From Symmetrospora coprosmae (Eukaryota; Basidiomycota; Cystobasidiomycetes; Symmetrosporaceae): a stretch of 64,000 nt of DNA. Position 1 is the stretch's first letter, and each line of letters starts with the position of its first letter. The stretch is taken from assembly GCA_008802785.1 (NCBI GenBank), contig VUYT01000026.1:232669-296668 (forward strand). Direction: 5' to 3'. Below are positions 32,865 to 43,841 of the stretch, in pieces. A program made the translations under genes and the position numbers. The notes below the pieces were generated by a model. It saw only the letters and a program-made list of their open reading frames with translations, was not told where the DNA came from and did not search any database.

Positions 32865-34941
32865 ATGCCTGCAGCTATCCCGAGTAGAGCAGGAGCAACT
32901 GGAGCAGGACAGCCTCCACCCCAGCAGTCCACCTCCAGTTCCAATGCAGCCCCAGTGTCGCTGTCGACAAAGGTGTCTGTGCGCCGCTGCCCGCCTGCCC
33001 TGCCAGAGGACGTCTTCTGGAGCACACTGCACAGCTTTGACGACGCGATAGACTGGAAGAGCGTGCGTGGATCCACGTCGCTTGCTATGCTATGGGAGCT
33101 GCCCCCACGGCCATTGCTGATATGCGATGCTGCTGCTGCTGCTGGCGTCGACAGTACCGGCAGGGGAGAGTGTCGACGCGGTCAGTCGCAGTATGAACGA
33201 CAAGGGGGATAGAGGGGTGAGGGCCACCGCTGACACTGAGATGGTGATTGCGCACCCACACGCGCACACAGCCAGGACAAGGAGAACATCGACAGCGTCG
33301 CCTACATCCACTTCAAGCTCCCCGGGGATGTGTCCAGGTTCGCACAGGCATTCCAGGGCCATGTCTTTCGGAGCAAGGGAGGTGCGGCATAGCGTCCCGC
33401 TTTACTGCTACATCAGCGCGCAAACCTCACTGAAACTGTGCCCACTCCTTCGCTCTTCCTTCTGCTGTCGCAGGCCAGCAGAGCCAGGTCGCCGTTCAGT
33501 ATGCACCTTTCCAGAAGATACCCAACAAGAAGCAAAAGCCCGACCCGCTCGCAGGGACTATTGACACCGGTCAGTCTCTATGGAGCTATGGTTTCGCTCG
33601 GAGATGCCCGCCCATCTCATTATGCCCTACTGGCCTTCCTCCTACAGACCCGGACTACCTGGCGTTCGTGACAAGCCTGGCAGAACCAGAGAAGCCCGTG
33701 CCAGCACCCGAGGCAGCGACTGGACTATGTAAGTGCTCCGTCCCCTGTATTGGCCGCTCTCTACAAATTACAACGAGCTCATGCGGCTTTGCACCCCACC
33801 GCCCACAGCCAAAACGCGCGTAAAGACGACCCCGCTCCTCGAAGAGCTGCGCCGCAACAAGGCAGCCCTGCTCGAGAAGCAGGCCGTGCGCGCGGAAAAG
33901 AGCAAGCTGTCCAAGAAGGAGCGCGAAAAGCTCAAGAAGGAGAAGGAGCGCGAGAAGGAGGTCCGCAAGAAGGAGAAGGAGAAGGAGAAAGGGTCGAGAT
34001 CCGCCAGGAGGGCGGCCGCGCGCGCGGCAAAGGAGAAGGAGAGCGGGGCCTCTACTGCGCCTGCCGGGCTAGGAGCAGGAGCAGGAGCGGTCGCTAATGG
34101 GAGGCCAGTGGCGGGTGCGGGGAGTCAGGCTCCCCCTACGACCGCGGGTGAGCGAGCGGGACCGCCCCGTCAGCCTTCGAACGCAGCACGCGGGAAGGGC
34201 AGCGAGCCTCGAGCAGCCGAGGGATCTGGGTCAGGCAAGGCTGCCAAAGACAAAAGCAGCAGCAATCGCGACAAGCGAGATGCTCCCGCGGGCAACGTCC
34301 CGCCCAGACCAGGCACGTCGCAAACCAAGGGCACGAGAGGGGCCGCGCCGAAGGGAGATGCTGGCGCCCCGCCGCAGAAGATGACCATCCTCGCTGCACC
34401 ACCGCGCACACAATCTGCAGGCGCACCAGGCGCCACGTCGAATCTGTCGGCAGCTGGCGCACCGGGCCTCGCCGCTGGGAGAGCGGGCCCGCCGGCTTCT
34501 TCGGCCTCGTCAATGGGATCCGCTCCAACAGCCACAGTGCCTACCGGCAACAAAGCCAAGCCTGCGGCACCCTCGACGGGCTTCGACGCGCTCGTCAGTC
34601 AATTCGCCTCGCAGATGGCAACCGGCAAGAAGACACAACCCGAGGTGCAGGCGGGCAACACCGGCAGGTCGGATGCTGCAAGGGAGATCGCATCTGGGAC
34701 GGCCGCGGGCGGACAGGCGCGGGCTGCTGGTGGGAGTGCGATGCGAGGACGCGGTGGCCGAGGCGGGGCCGGCGCCGGCGCCGGCGCTGGCAGAGGGCAA
34801 GGTGCCGATGCGGTCCATTCTGCCGGCAGTGATAGTCGGTCTGGCGCGGTCGAGAATGCTGGACGAGGCAGGGGTCGCGGCGGTCGTGGTGCTCCAGCAC
34901 GGAGCAGGGGTGCGCCAGCTCCAAGCGCTGGTCCGCCTTGA
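32865..34941 (+). CDS. UPF3: Nonsense-mediated decay factor Upf3
   Basis: Links Upf2 to the nonsense-mediated mRNA decay machinery. Five exons (32865-33062, 33276-33381, 33474-33569, 33648-33728, 33809-34941) give 537 residues. The Smg4/UPF3 domain covers about residues 45-165: KVSVRRCPPALPEDVFW, NIDSVAYIHFKLPGDVSRFA, FQGHVFRSKG, QVAVQYAPFQKIPNKK, KPDPLAGTIDTDPDYLAFV. These match the RNP-like beta-alpha pattern and the PYQKxPxKK/DPxxGTIExDPEY block. A Lys/Glu-rich coiled region (LSKKEREKLKKEKEREKE) follows. The C-terminal 300 residues are Ala/Gly/Pro-rich and end in RG/RGG repeats, possibly RNA-binding and arginine-methylated (inference). The first in-frame ATG is 32865. Convergent with ORC3, only 113 bases apart. 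Confidence 0.93.
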
Positions 34942-35054
34942 CACATTGCAGGCAAGCGCCGGATAGCCGCCGAAACCGCTTCGCTCCGCACGTCCGGGCA
35001 CGCAGGGCTGTGTCGCTCGCTCACATGCGCCAGAGCGAAGTACAGTGTTGCGCA

Positions 35055-38000
35055 TCAGAAAACTATGCGCGACACATGCTCCACCTTCCGCTTCGAGGGG
35101 CCGACGAGGCCGCAGAAGGCCAGCCCTGCGACACTGTCCAGGAAGACGGCCTCTTTCAGTCGTTCAGCACCTTCCGCGACTTCATCCTCCTCCCCTCCGC
35201 CGCCGTGCCCATTGCGAGTCGCCGTCTTTCCCTTTGAAGCGACCTTCGACTTCCTTCCCTTCTGCGGCGTGACAGGCTCCGCTTCTTCTCCAATCTCGGC
35301 ATCGACCCTTTCCCGCTTCCCGGTTGGCAAGGCAGTGCTCGATGGACCAGCCAGGTCGAATGCGCCGTACCAGTCGGCGAGATTGACCAGCTTACCGGCA
35401 TCGGCGACCAGCTTGTGCGTGTTGCACAAGTCCACCTCGTCGGCTCGGAGGAAGGGAGTTGCACCTGCGTCGCGAGCACCCTCGTCACCCTCGCTATGTT
35501 CGAGGAGATGCTTGGGTATTCTGCTGGACGGGGAAGTGAGTGATGCGTGGAGATGGCTCAGGATGGGTGGATGGAAGGTCTGTGGGAAAGCAGAAGATGG
35601 ACTCGCTCAGCAGCGGTGGCGGCAGCGATAGCACATGCTCGATGCTGAGCTACTCACGCTGCGGAGTATGCGGTGGTTGTCAGAGTACCACAGCTCATGG
35701 AATGTCAAATGCGAGTGCGGCCTGAGTGCGTCGCTGTTGGCGTGTGGAATCAGTCGCGCTCTCGCTTCCTGAAGATCCCAAGCCTGCTGAAGCGATCCCT
35801 ACCGAAAGTAACGCTCCAGGCGGTCCGCGAGCCGAGCCACGAATGCAGTGTACGCCTTGTCCCCTTCGGACTGCGGGATACCACCCAGCTCGTTGCCATT
35901 CACGAAGGTGTTGCGGCCTGGCTGTCGTTTGCCGTTCTGCATCAGATCTTCCAGCTCCGCGAAGCTTTCGTCCAGACGGCATGGAACAGCTCTCGCTGCT
36001 GCTCGAATCGGGTCTGGCGCAACTGCGTTCTGCAAGAAAGCGAGGCACCGCTCATCTCGTGAACGCCTGCGATACGCCATTGCCATCGATCAGCTCACGA
36101 CCCGACTGTAGCTGTCGGCATCGGCACACACACGCACCTAAGTGTAGAGCACGCCCTGCAGGCGCGGTCGACGAGCTTGCCGCGGTAGTAGTCTGTGAGA
36201 AGCGCGTCCATCCCCGCGCGCCCTTCAGTCCATGTCTCCTGCAAGATCTCGAAGAGACTCCATGCAGACTCCAGCGTAGCGCAGTACCGGTCTTTCGTCC
36301 GACGGCTCGTCTGCAGGAATGCCAGGAGCTTGGTGTCATCTTGCAGCGAGCTGAGTGCGCGTTCGTACGAGGAGTCCACGCGGTCACCCTTGAGTGCGGC
36401 TTGGACATGCCTCTGGTACGACGGGGTGCTTCGTAAGGAGGCTGTAAGCCCGGAGCTGTCCTCCAGCGAGTCTGCTTCTTCTCGTTCTCGATCTGGAGAA
36501 GGCAATTCGACAGCCAAGACCGATGCTGGCTCGCTGAAGAAGTGGCTCATGTACATGTACTAGAGCGCGCAAGCACCGGGCATCAGCCGTGCCCGTGCGA
36601 CTAATACCGAGGGGCTTCCGACACACCTGCAGCTTCGAAACAACAGCGTCGATCGACTGGTCGAAGTCGAGGAAAGTATCTCGGAGGACGCTGAAGACCT
36701 TCGGACCAGGGCTGAGCGGCTGGCTGTTCCTGATGAAGAGCTCCGCCATGAGTGCATGGAACGTCTCGGAGCTCTGCGTGACGGTGAAGGAAACCACGCG
36801 CAGCAGCTCTGAAGTTGCGCGCGGGAGGAGCGAGTGGATCGCATTGGTGGAGGTGGCGATTGCAAAGAGGAGGACGAAGGGTATTGATCTTGTGTGTAGG
36901 CTGTTGAGGCGAGAGCGCTTCAGCGAATTGCGAGAGTCACGAGCTTAGCAGAGCGAGCGCACCTGATGATGTAAAGCAGCTCCGAGAGAACGTTCGGGTC
37001 GAAGGCTTCAAAGTCCTCCAGGTAGAGGACAATCTTCGGGCCATGGTCTGCGAACTTGTGCCGATACCAGGAGAGAAGCACCTGCATATCGTCACTCGCC
37101 AACAGAGCCGGTTTTCGACCTCCCGCTCGTCGCTGAAGACGTGTGCATTACAATGTCAGCGTATGCCACCACATGTTCCCAACCGAGCAGACTCTGCACT
37201 AACATGAGCCTCTGGAGCTGCCGCAGTGTCGGAGGAGATGACGCCTGTTATGAGGCTCTTCAAGGCGGTCTTCTTGTTTGGACAGTCCCTGCTCGACAGG
37301 CGCACGAGGAGAGATCCGTCTTTCTTCCTTTTGCGCTGTCCCGCAGGCAAAGCTTCGAGACCGTCCACCGGATCTCCATCCACATCCATATCTGCGGCTC
37401 TACGCTGAAAGGAAGTCGACAGCGAATTGGTCAAAGTGGAGGTTAGGGTGTGGTTTGCACCTGTACGGACATGTGCGAAGCGGCATCAGTTCTGCTCGAC
37501 CGGTAAGAGCCCGGGAGACTGACCGAGGATGAGTCCAGTCGGGATGGCTTGACCCGTGATGCTGACGTTCGTCGAGTCTATGTCTGCAACGAAGTCTTCT
37601 ATCTGCTGGATGGTTGAAGCGTACAGCTCTCCGAGCACCTCCTAAATACGGCGGTGAGGAGGACGTGCCGGTCAGAACCGAGACGCCCTTTCGCGCCGAC
37701 AGAATGCATGTCCACTGACATTGATACGACTTTCACAAGTGGTCCAAGCGGTTCTGTAGGCGTCGGCGCGTCTTGCAGTTTCTTGGGATGTCGTCTCAAT
37801 GGGACGTATCACGGGGAATGGAGCAGAGTCTGAGGTGACGAACGCGGCGAGAAGGGGGTCAGACCGTGCGCGAGCTTGAAAGCTCGACGAATGCGATGAA
37901 TACGCGCCAGGCTCATCATGACCATCGTCTTCCTCATCGCCCTCGAGCGAGATGACCTGGACGGGCTGCTATGGATTGGGACGCGTTCGGCGGTTTCAGC

Positions 38001-38081
38001 GGGAGCCTTCATTCATGCGCGCAGACTGAAAGCGGGCCCGCTCACTTTGAGTGAAGCGATGTAGTCTGCTTCCCATGTCAT
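35055..38081 (-). CDS. ORC3: Origin recognition complex subunit 3
   Basis: Subunit of the six-protein complex that loads MCM helicase at replication origins. About ten exons. Exon 1 (38081-38046) encodes MTWEADYIASLK and joins QPVQVISLEGDEEDDG. Later exons read EVLGELYASTIQQIEDFVAD and IPTGLILG, the ORC3 region corresponding to a degenerate P-loop, then KIVLYLEDFEAFDPNVLSEL (Walker B-like), ATSTNAIHSLLPRATSELL, and FLDFDQSIDAVVSKLQ followed by YMYMSHFFSEPASVLAVEL. The C-terminal winged-helix segment has DLCNTHKLVADAGKLVNLAD and FCGLVGPSKRKVEHVSRIVF at the stop. ORC3 normally lacks ATPase motifs, so the degenerate loop is expected. Exon borders between 35450 and 37300 are approximate. Confidence 0.9.
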
Positions 38082-38271
38082 TGGTGTACGCTCAATTCGC
38101 GATTGATGCGGAGGAAGGGACATGTATAGGAGCCTCTAGAGGGCGGCTCGGGTCAGGTCCGAGGGCTTTCAGGAGGAGGAGGATATGCCCCTCCGCCTCT
38201 TGCTTCTCTCGCTCCTGGCAACTGGAACCTCAGATGCTCATCCTCCTCTAGCCGCATTCAAGATATCAGAC

Positions 38272-40010
38272 ATGAGCGCGCAGACGCTCCACACCCGCAG
38301 TGCCAGCATCAGCTCCAGCTCTACTGGCTCTTTCAAGCCGCGACAGCCGACCGACGCGTTCCGAGGCCTGGTGGCGTTCTTCCCCAGAGGGACGCACTCG
38401 ACAGCAATTTACACCTGGAGTGCATCCTGCTGCCGTATACATGACGCCTCTGAGCAACATGTGCTGAGAATGACCATGCTCTCAACCTCCTGCGCAGCCT
38501 CGAACAAGGGGATCCTCGCCAGTCTCGGCGGGGTGGAGAGCGGCGATTTCCCCATCGACGTCATCTTTTCGCGAGCTGGCGACCCTTTCCTGAGCAGGTG
38601 CATCTGTCGTCTGTGTTGGAGATGCTTCCGATCCATGCTCAGCTACCGAGACTCTCTGTAACAGGCTGCCAGAGGGCCTCGACATCGAAACTCTCGACCT
38701 CGCCTGGATCAACGCGTCTCTCCAGGCAGGAAAGCTCTGCGAAGTCGCGCCATTTAGGCTCGACGATACATCCTGTGAGTGACATGTATGCTGAGATGGT
38801 CATCGGCGTCGCCTATATTGCCTATCCCCACCTGCCAGCATGCGCGACCACAGACAAGACTGCAACACGGCCGCCTAGCGATACTTCATCACCATCAACA
38901 ACAACAGAGACCGCTGCAGGCTTTCCTTCTCGCTTCGATACAGCTTCCGAATTGACTCAGCAGCAGAAAGGCACAAGCGCAGGCAAGACGACAGCCATCT
39001 CCCTTTCCCCTCTGATCCATGCTTCCGGAAGTGATGTCGCACCACCGCCTATTCAGCCGCAGGACATGCCTGCATCAGACGCACACGAGGCCAGCCACAA
39101 CAGCAGAAAGAATCACATGCAAGCAGATGCACAAACGCAGCCTCACCCCTCATCTCGGACCTGTGTCCGTACAAGCCAGCCTCCCATGCACAAGCAAAGC
39201 CATCAGCAACAACGAGAGCTACCCCTCGTTCACATCTCCAAGCTTCAGCGCCGACCAGCGTATTCGCGTCCAGTTGCAGACCTCACAGAGCTCTCCTCAG
39301 ATGATACCCGCTTCGGAAATGACCTCTCTGCGCCAGCTCACACCAGCCAAACCTCCGCCTCGACAGTTGGAGATGCAATTAACGCTGCAGAGCGCCTTGA
39401 ACAGCTATCACAGAAGATCAAGGTCATCCAGAACCTCCAGAGCAGTCACAGCACATACATGTCCAAGCTCGAGAGCCACGCAGACGGGCTCCGGCGTAGA
39501 CAAGCTGTCGAGAACGTCCATACCAATGCTCCGCGCTTCCCAACTGTCGGACCAGTGCCATGGACAAAGCGAGGCGGTGTCACGCAGGCAAGTCACGCAC
39601 CGGCGAAGGCCCTCAAGCTGGAGGAAGCAGAGACGGACGGCATGTTCAGGAGACTGCTCGACTACGGTAGCGACGATTCTGGACAAGAAGCTACAGCGCT
39701 CTCCTTCTCGACCAGGAAGGGCTTGCCGACTTTCAAGAGGGAGGAAGACGATTCGGTCCTGGCGCAAAGCGGGACGCCAGTCAGCCTGAGGTGCGATGCG
39801 AGCTCGATTCTTAAGCGCTGCAAGCACTGCTGACCTTGCTATCGATGTCCGCGCAGGAGGAAAGCCCACCGATCGATCGACAGGAGTGCTGCAGCAGAGG
39901 GTGGGCCGTTCAAGAGGCAGCGCACGTCACTGTCGGCATCATCGCCCGGGACGAGCAGAGCAGGCAGCGCAACTTACATCCGCAGCTCAAGCGGCAGCTC
40001 TGCATGCTGA
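38272..40010 (+). CDS. BRCT-domain protein of unknown role
   Basis: Five exons (38272-38419, 38498-38597, 38665-38774, 38839-39790, 39857-40010) give 487 residues. The N-terminus is Ser-rich, then a BRCT fold: FRGLVAFFPRG (first strand), ILASLGGVE (the GG turn), FPIDVIFS, LDIETLDLAWINASLQAGKL with the conserved Trp helix, and APFRLDD. The pattern resembles BRCT domains of X-family polymerases and end-joining proteins, but no polymerase, ligase or nuclease follows. The remaining 350 residues are Ser/Thr/Gln-rich with one helical stretch (AAERLEQLSQKIKVIQNLQS) and several SQ/TQ sites. The first intron (38420-38497) is 78 bases without a stop, so it could be retained, adding 26 residues. The gene is 190 bases from the ORC3 start, divergent. 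A DNA-damage or telomere role is only inferred. Confidence 0.75.
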
Positions 40011-40223
40011 AGGGACGGTGCGTAAACGAATCAGATACGGGAGAGGAAAGCAAGATTGCATTTCACAAGATGGGCAAACATACAACGACATGCGGACAAC
40101 AAGAGGGCAGAGCAATAGCATGCAGCAGGACAGGGTGGATATAGCAGGATCGTACAGTGCAGTTCGTCGTTGTCGTCGTATAGCGTCCGTTGGTCTAGCA
40201 CCGCAGTGATCGGATAGCAATCG

Positions 40224-42908
40224 TCACGCGGACTCCAGCGTGGCCTGCCGTGAGTGGCCGCCTCTCTGCCTGGCGAGTGCGCCGAGATTCGTATAGCTGG
40301 AGTTCCTGGAGCGGAGACCCGGTTTGCCGTCGTCCGAGCTGCCTGAGCCCGTGCCATTCGTCCCCGGCCGGGCGTCGCCATTCCCGCTTCCGGAATCAGC
40401 GGACCAGGCGCTCCCATTCGAGAGAGAGGGAGCAGTAGACGACACACCAACAGGGACGGAGAGATAGCCTTCCGAGTCGCTGTTCGACGTGGTGGCTGTG
40501 TGCGTTCGTCGCTTCGACTTGCGCCCGTCCCCGCCTCCAGGGCTGCGGCCTGGAGAGGCTGTCATGCGCAGGTGCCAGGGAGCGGTGCCCTGTCGCACAG
40601 GCGGGGTGAGTGGCGGAGGAGCGCCCTGCTCCATGCCCGTGCCAGCGAGGTCGAGGTGCAGGTTAGCCCGCGATGTGGGCGCAGAAGATGTAAAGACGGG
40701 ATGCTCGGCCTGTGGTGGAGAGCCGCGGAACAGGGCTGGGGAGGAGACGGCATGCTTGAGAGTACCGGGCCGGCTGGGTTGAGACTGCAGATGGCCCGTC
40801 ATTCGCCGAGTGGGACTGCTCGGGCGCGTAGTGGGGAGCGAGAAAGTCGAAGAGCCGTTACCGAGCGGCTTTTGCTGGTTCATGTACGTGACTGCCCTGG
40901 ATGCAAATATTCGAAAGGGCAGTATCGTTTTCGAGAGCGGGTTGAGGATCTTGCGCGGAGATGCGGCAGAATCGCCCGGCCCGCTGCCTGGGTAATCATC
41001 ATCGTGATCGCCCTCCTCCATTGAGACGAGGCCGTAGTCCTCGCGCGCAGGCTTCGATGGCCCGCTGAAGAAGGTTCGCCGGCGGGTCTTCCAGCAGAAA
41101 TAGTAGAGCGCCAAGGCCAGGAGCACGATGGCGATCAGGGCGAGCGGACTCGAGCTGGTCGATCCACGCCGAAGGGCATTGCTGATGCGATGCCGCCAGG
41201 ACTCTCTCGCATGGCCCGCCCGCCATTCAAAGGCCGGCGTCAGGGCATCTTCCAGCTCGTGTGCGTGCGCCTGGCTGCTCTTTGTCGACGAACGTGGTAT
41301 GCTATCGGTGACTTCGAGGACCATCCGACCGAGCGTCCAGCTGACAGCCACATTGTTGATCTCGTTGACGCTTTGGAAGCTGCTCTGTGCCTTTGCAAAG
41401 CCCTTCTGGCCTGCCTTGACGAGCGCGTCCTCCGTACCGTTGCCTCTACCGCCGTCCCCACCTGCGTCCAGTGTCATGCGCGGAATGCCGATGCCGTCAT
41501 GCAAGACGTTGACAATCCAAGCCGCTTTAAAGCACTGCATCTCCAGCCTGTGCAGATCTGGCGCCTTCTGTCCTATTTGCCAGCGAGACCCGCCCTCGGA
41601 GTGGTCTCTAACGATCTTGTCCCAATTCTGCGAGCAGTACGCCAGAGCGCTCTTCTCGAACGTCGGGAAATCGTACATGCCGCCGAGGCTCCAGATGTCC
41701 TGCGTCGAGTACCAATACTCGGAGATGCCGATGAAGTGGTTGACGGAGAAATCGATAGGCGGGACGTGCACGCCCATCAGGCATGGCTCGTCCGGACAGG
41801 GCAGGTCCTTGTTGAGGAGTGGAGCTGCCTTCTGCATGCACGCGGGGAAGTCGCCGGTGCCTTGCAGAGCGTACCCAGGATGCCGGCTCTCGGTGAGAAG
41901 CAGGTTCTTGGGCAGGCATGGGTCGGAGACAGCGACAGTGGGCTTTTCGGAGCCCACGCTCGCAGAGGCTTGCACGTCTGGTGGATGGTGGGCTAGGTAC
42001 TGGCTGACGGTAGCATCCACGTAGCGCTCTCGCGCCTGATTTGTGCCGTAGCCGAGCCACGTTGTGACAAAGACCGGGTGGTGCACATCGACGCCGTCGA
42101 GCAGGCGCAGATTGACGCTGAGCAGGTTATCCGCATGCTCCTTCCTCGCTTCTGTGCTCGGCTCAAAAGCAATCTGGGTGGATGCGCCGCCCATGTCGAG
42201 AAAGCCGTACGTCGATGAGTGCCTCCCTTTGCCCTTATCGGCCAGGCCGTGCGCGTCGAACCCGTCCATGAGGTAGTTTATGGCAACCCAGCCGTATACG
42301 CCCTCCTCCTCGCCGGAGATGATGCGCACCTGGTCCTCGCAGTCGGTCATCCGGAAAGGTGTCGAGTCGCGGATGTAACGGCAGGCGCCCTGCAGGACGG
42401 CCTCGCTCTGCGCAGCGGGGATCAAGCGCATACCAGCCGTGGCCAGCAGGTAGACTGGCGTGTTGGCCAGCTCGGATGCGGGGATGATGGAACGGGCATG
42501 GTCGAAAAGCGGCGCGAGATACGCGTCGACGCCTTCAGGGTTCGGGCCAAGCGAGGAGATGCCTGCGAGCGGGCGACCACGACGAAATTGCAGCAGGTCA
42601 GCTTCGGTCATCGTGCGCGCACGCCGTTGCTGCAGCCCTGTGTGTGCATGCATCCACCCACCCGGCTCTACCTTCAGCGTCCACCCTTCGCCGTGCTCGA
42701 CGCCTTTCTCAATCTTTGGCAGGACCCCGATAGCATCCCCTCTGGCTATCCTCCTCTCGCGTGCAATGGCGTGGTCAATCCAGCTGTACACCTGGATCCT
42801 GCTCCCCGATGATCCTGCATCAATCACGACGCCGTATCGCCGGTGCCGTGCCCACTCCTCGCTGACGGGAGCCCGCTTCGACAGCTGATGGTGGTTTTGG
42901 TCGGCCAT
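40224..42908 (-). CDS. YND1: Golgi apyrase (GDA1/CD39 nucleoside diphosphatase), Ynd1-like
   Basis: Hydrolyses nucleoside di- and triphosphates in the Golgi lumen, recycling GDP/UDP left by glycosyltransferases. Single exon, 894 residues. Apyrase conserved regions are all visible: VVIDAGSSGSRIQVYSW (ACR1), YLLATAGMRLI (ACR2), ISGEEEGVYGWVAINYL (ACR3, with the catalytic Glu) and GFLDMGGASTQIAFEP (ACR4). One transmembrane helix, ALIAIVLLALALYYFCW, lies near residue 605 after the catalytic domain, as in yeast Ynd1 and unlike Gda1, which is anchored N-terminally. About 270 residues of Ser/Pro/Gly-rich cytosolic tail follow, similar in layout to Ynd1, whose tail binds regulators. The frame is open upstream of 42908 but the extension begins with GTG, so the ATG at 42908 is chosen. 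Confidence 0.93.
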   Translation of the reverse strand: MADQNHHQLSKRAPVSEEWARHRRYGVVIDAGSSGSRIQVYSWIDHAIARERRIARGDAIGVLPKIEKGVEHGEGWTLKVEPGGWMHAHTGLQQRRARTMTEADLLQFRRGRPLAGISSLGPNPEGVDAYLAPLFDHARSIIPASELANTPVYLLATAGMRLIPAAQSEAVLQGACRYIRDSTPFRMTDCEDQVRIISGEEEGVYGWVAINYLMDGFDAHGLADKGKGRHSSTYGFLDMGGASTQIAFEPSTEARKEHADNLLSVNLRLLDGVDVHHPVFVTTWLGYGTNQARERYVDATVSQYLAHHPPDVQASASVGSEKPTVAVSDPCLPKNLLLTESRHPGYALQGTGDFPACMQKAAPLLNKDLPCPDEPCLMGVHVPPIDFSVNHFIGISEYWYSTQDIWSLGGMYDFPTFEKSALAYCSQNWDKIVRDHSEGGSRWQIGQKAPDLHRLEMQCFKAAWIVNVLHDGIGIPRMTLDAGGDGGRGNGTEDALVKAGQKGFAKAQSSFQSVNEINNVAVSWTLGRMVLEVTDSIPRSSTKSSQAHAHELEDALTPAFEWRAGHARESWRHRISNALRRGSTSSSPLALIAIVLLALALYYFCWKTRRRTFFSGPSKPAREDYGLVSMEEGDHDDDYPGSGPGDSAASPRKILNPLSKTILPFRIFASRAVTYMNQQKPLGNGSSTFSLPTTRPSSPTRRMTGHLQSQPSRPGTLKHAVSSPALFRGSPPQAEHPVFTSSAPTSRANLHLDLAGTGMEQGAPPPLTPPVRQGTAPWHLRMTASPGRSPGGGDGRKSKRRTHTATTSNSDSEGYLSVPVGVSSTAPSLSNGSAWSADSGSGNGDARPGTNGTGSGSSDDGKPGLRSRNSSYTNLGALARQRGGHSRQATLESA

Positions 42909-43841
42909 GGCCTGCAAGTCGACGCTGGAGTCCCCACTGACGCCGGCCAGTCTCACGCTGTTGCTTCAATGCTGCTGCGACACATCTGGTCCGGCCCTGG
43001 TGAGATGCGTGCTGATGCGCAGCCAGTCAGTCGAATGCCAGCCTGGATACCGAAAGCAGCGAGACGTCCGTCAGACGACCGGGGAGCGCGAGACATGGCG
43101 GCAACGCTGGAAGCAACCCCTCTTACTGACAGTATACATCGGTGTATGCTCAATACCTGCAAACTAGCGGGTTCAGCTGACTGAGCAGGACTATGCACGG
43201 CCGGCTTGCACCTCTCCCAAGCTGCATGCAAAGCGACCTTTCAGTCACCCATACGGCACCGCCCCTGCCTCGATAGCCCTGACAAGACCTCAGGAGCATG
43301 CAGAAGGAGCATGTCGAGAGTGGGCAAATCGCCGGCTTACCCGGACCCTCAGGATGAGCACATGGTAACTTGCAAGCGTATACCACACCCAGAGTACCGG
43401 TACGAGTAATCCTGATGATGCGGACGAATGTTGCGATGTGCAGCCAGATACGCGATATACCCCATGACAGCTCGCGACTGTACAACACGAAAGCTGCTGG
43501 CCAGCGAGCGCAATTCTACGGTACATCTCGCACGGACGGATTGCGCCCTGCGCTGACGCCCCTCTAGATCTACATCCGCGAGTCGAGGCGTAAACTGTGT
43601 GGGAACGAAGAGCAGCCGGAAAGCTGCCGTATCACCTTTGAACGCGGATACAGCAGCGGCCGAGCTTTATGGCAACAAAGGAACTGCTCGCTGCAGAATT
43701 CGCCTTTCGGACTTACGAGCCACTCGCTCTGCTTCTACAAGGGCGCCCCTCTGCGTTAGCTCTCGACATCAAGACCGGCAGTACTCAGGCACTCCGTACG
43801 CGCATTCGCTCGCCTTCACCAGCAAACGCCGGTCTCCGACC
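42909..43841. other. Intergenic region with YND1 promoter and duplicated leader of the finger gene
   Basis: The first half should be the YND1 promoter. From about 43479 to 43841 the sequence is homologous to the 45525-45944 region upstream of the second finger gene: both contain AGCTGCT(G/A)GCCAGCGA, GTGGGAA(C/T)GAAGAGC and CGCATTCGCTC in the same order. No gene is supported. Confidence 0.6.
43479..43545 (+). repeat. Direct repeat copy 1, left edge of the finger-gene tandem
   Basis: Copy 1 of a diverged repeat of roughly 70 bases, recognised by TGTACAAC, then AAGCTGCTGGCCAGCGA. Copies 2 and 3 lie at 45525 and 46960, in the same orientation, one before each gene and one after the second. Confidence 0.75.

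Noticed and set aside
32387-33076. Long minus-strand open frame opposite the UPF3 start
   Set aside because: Its right part is antisense to the first UPF3 exon, whose domain is certain. Only the small left part (32446-32566) is kept, as exon 1 of the unknown gene.
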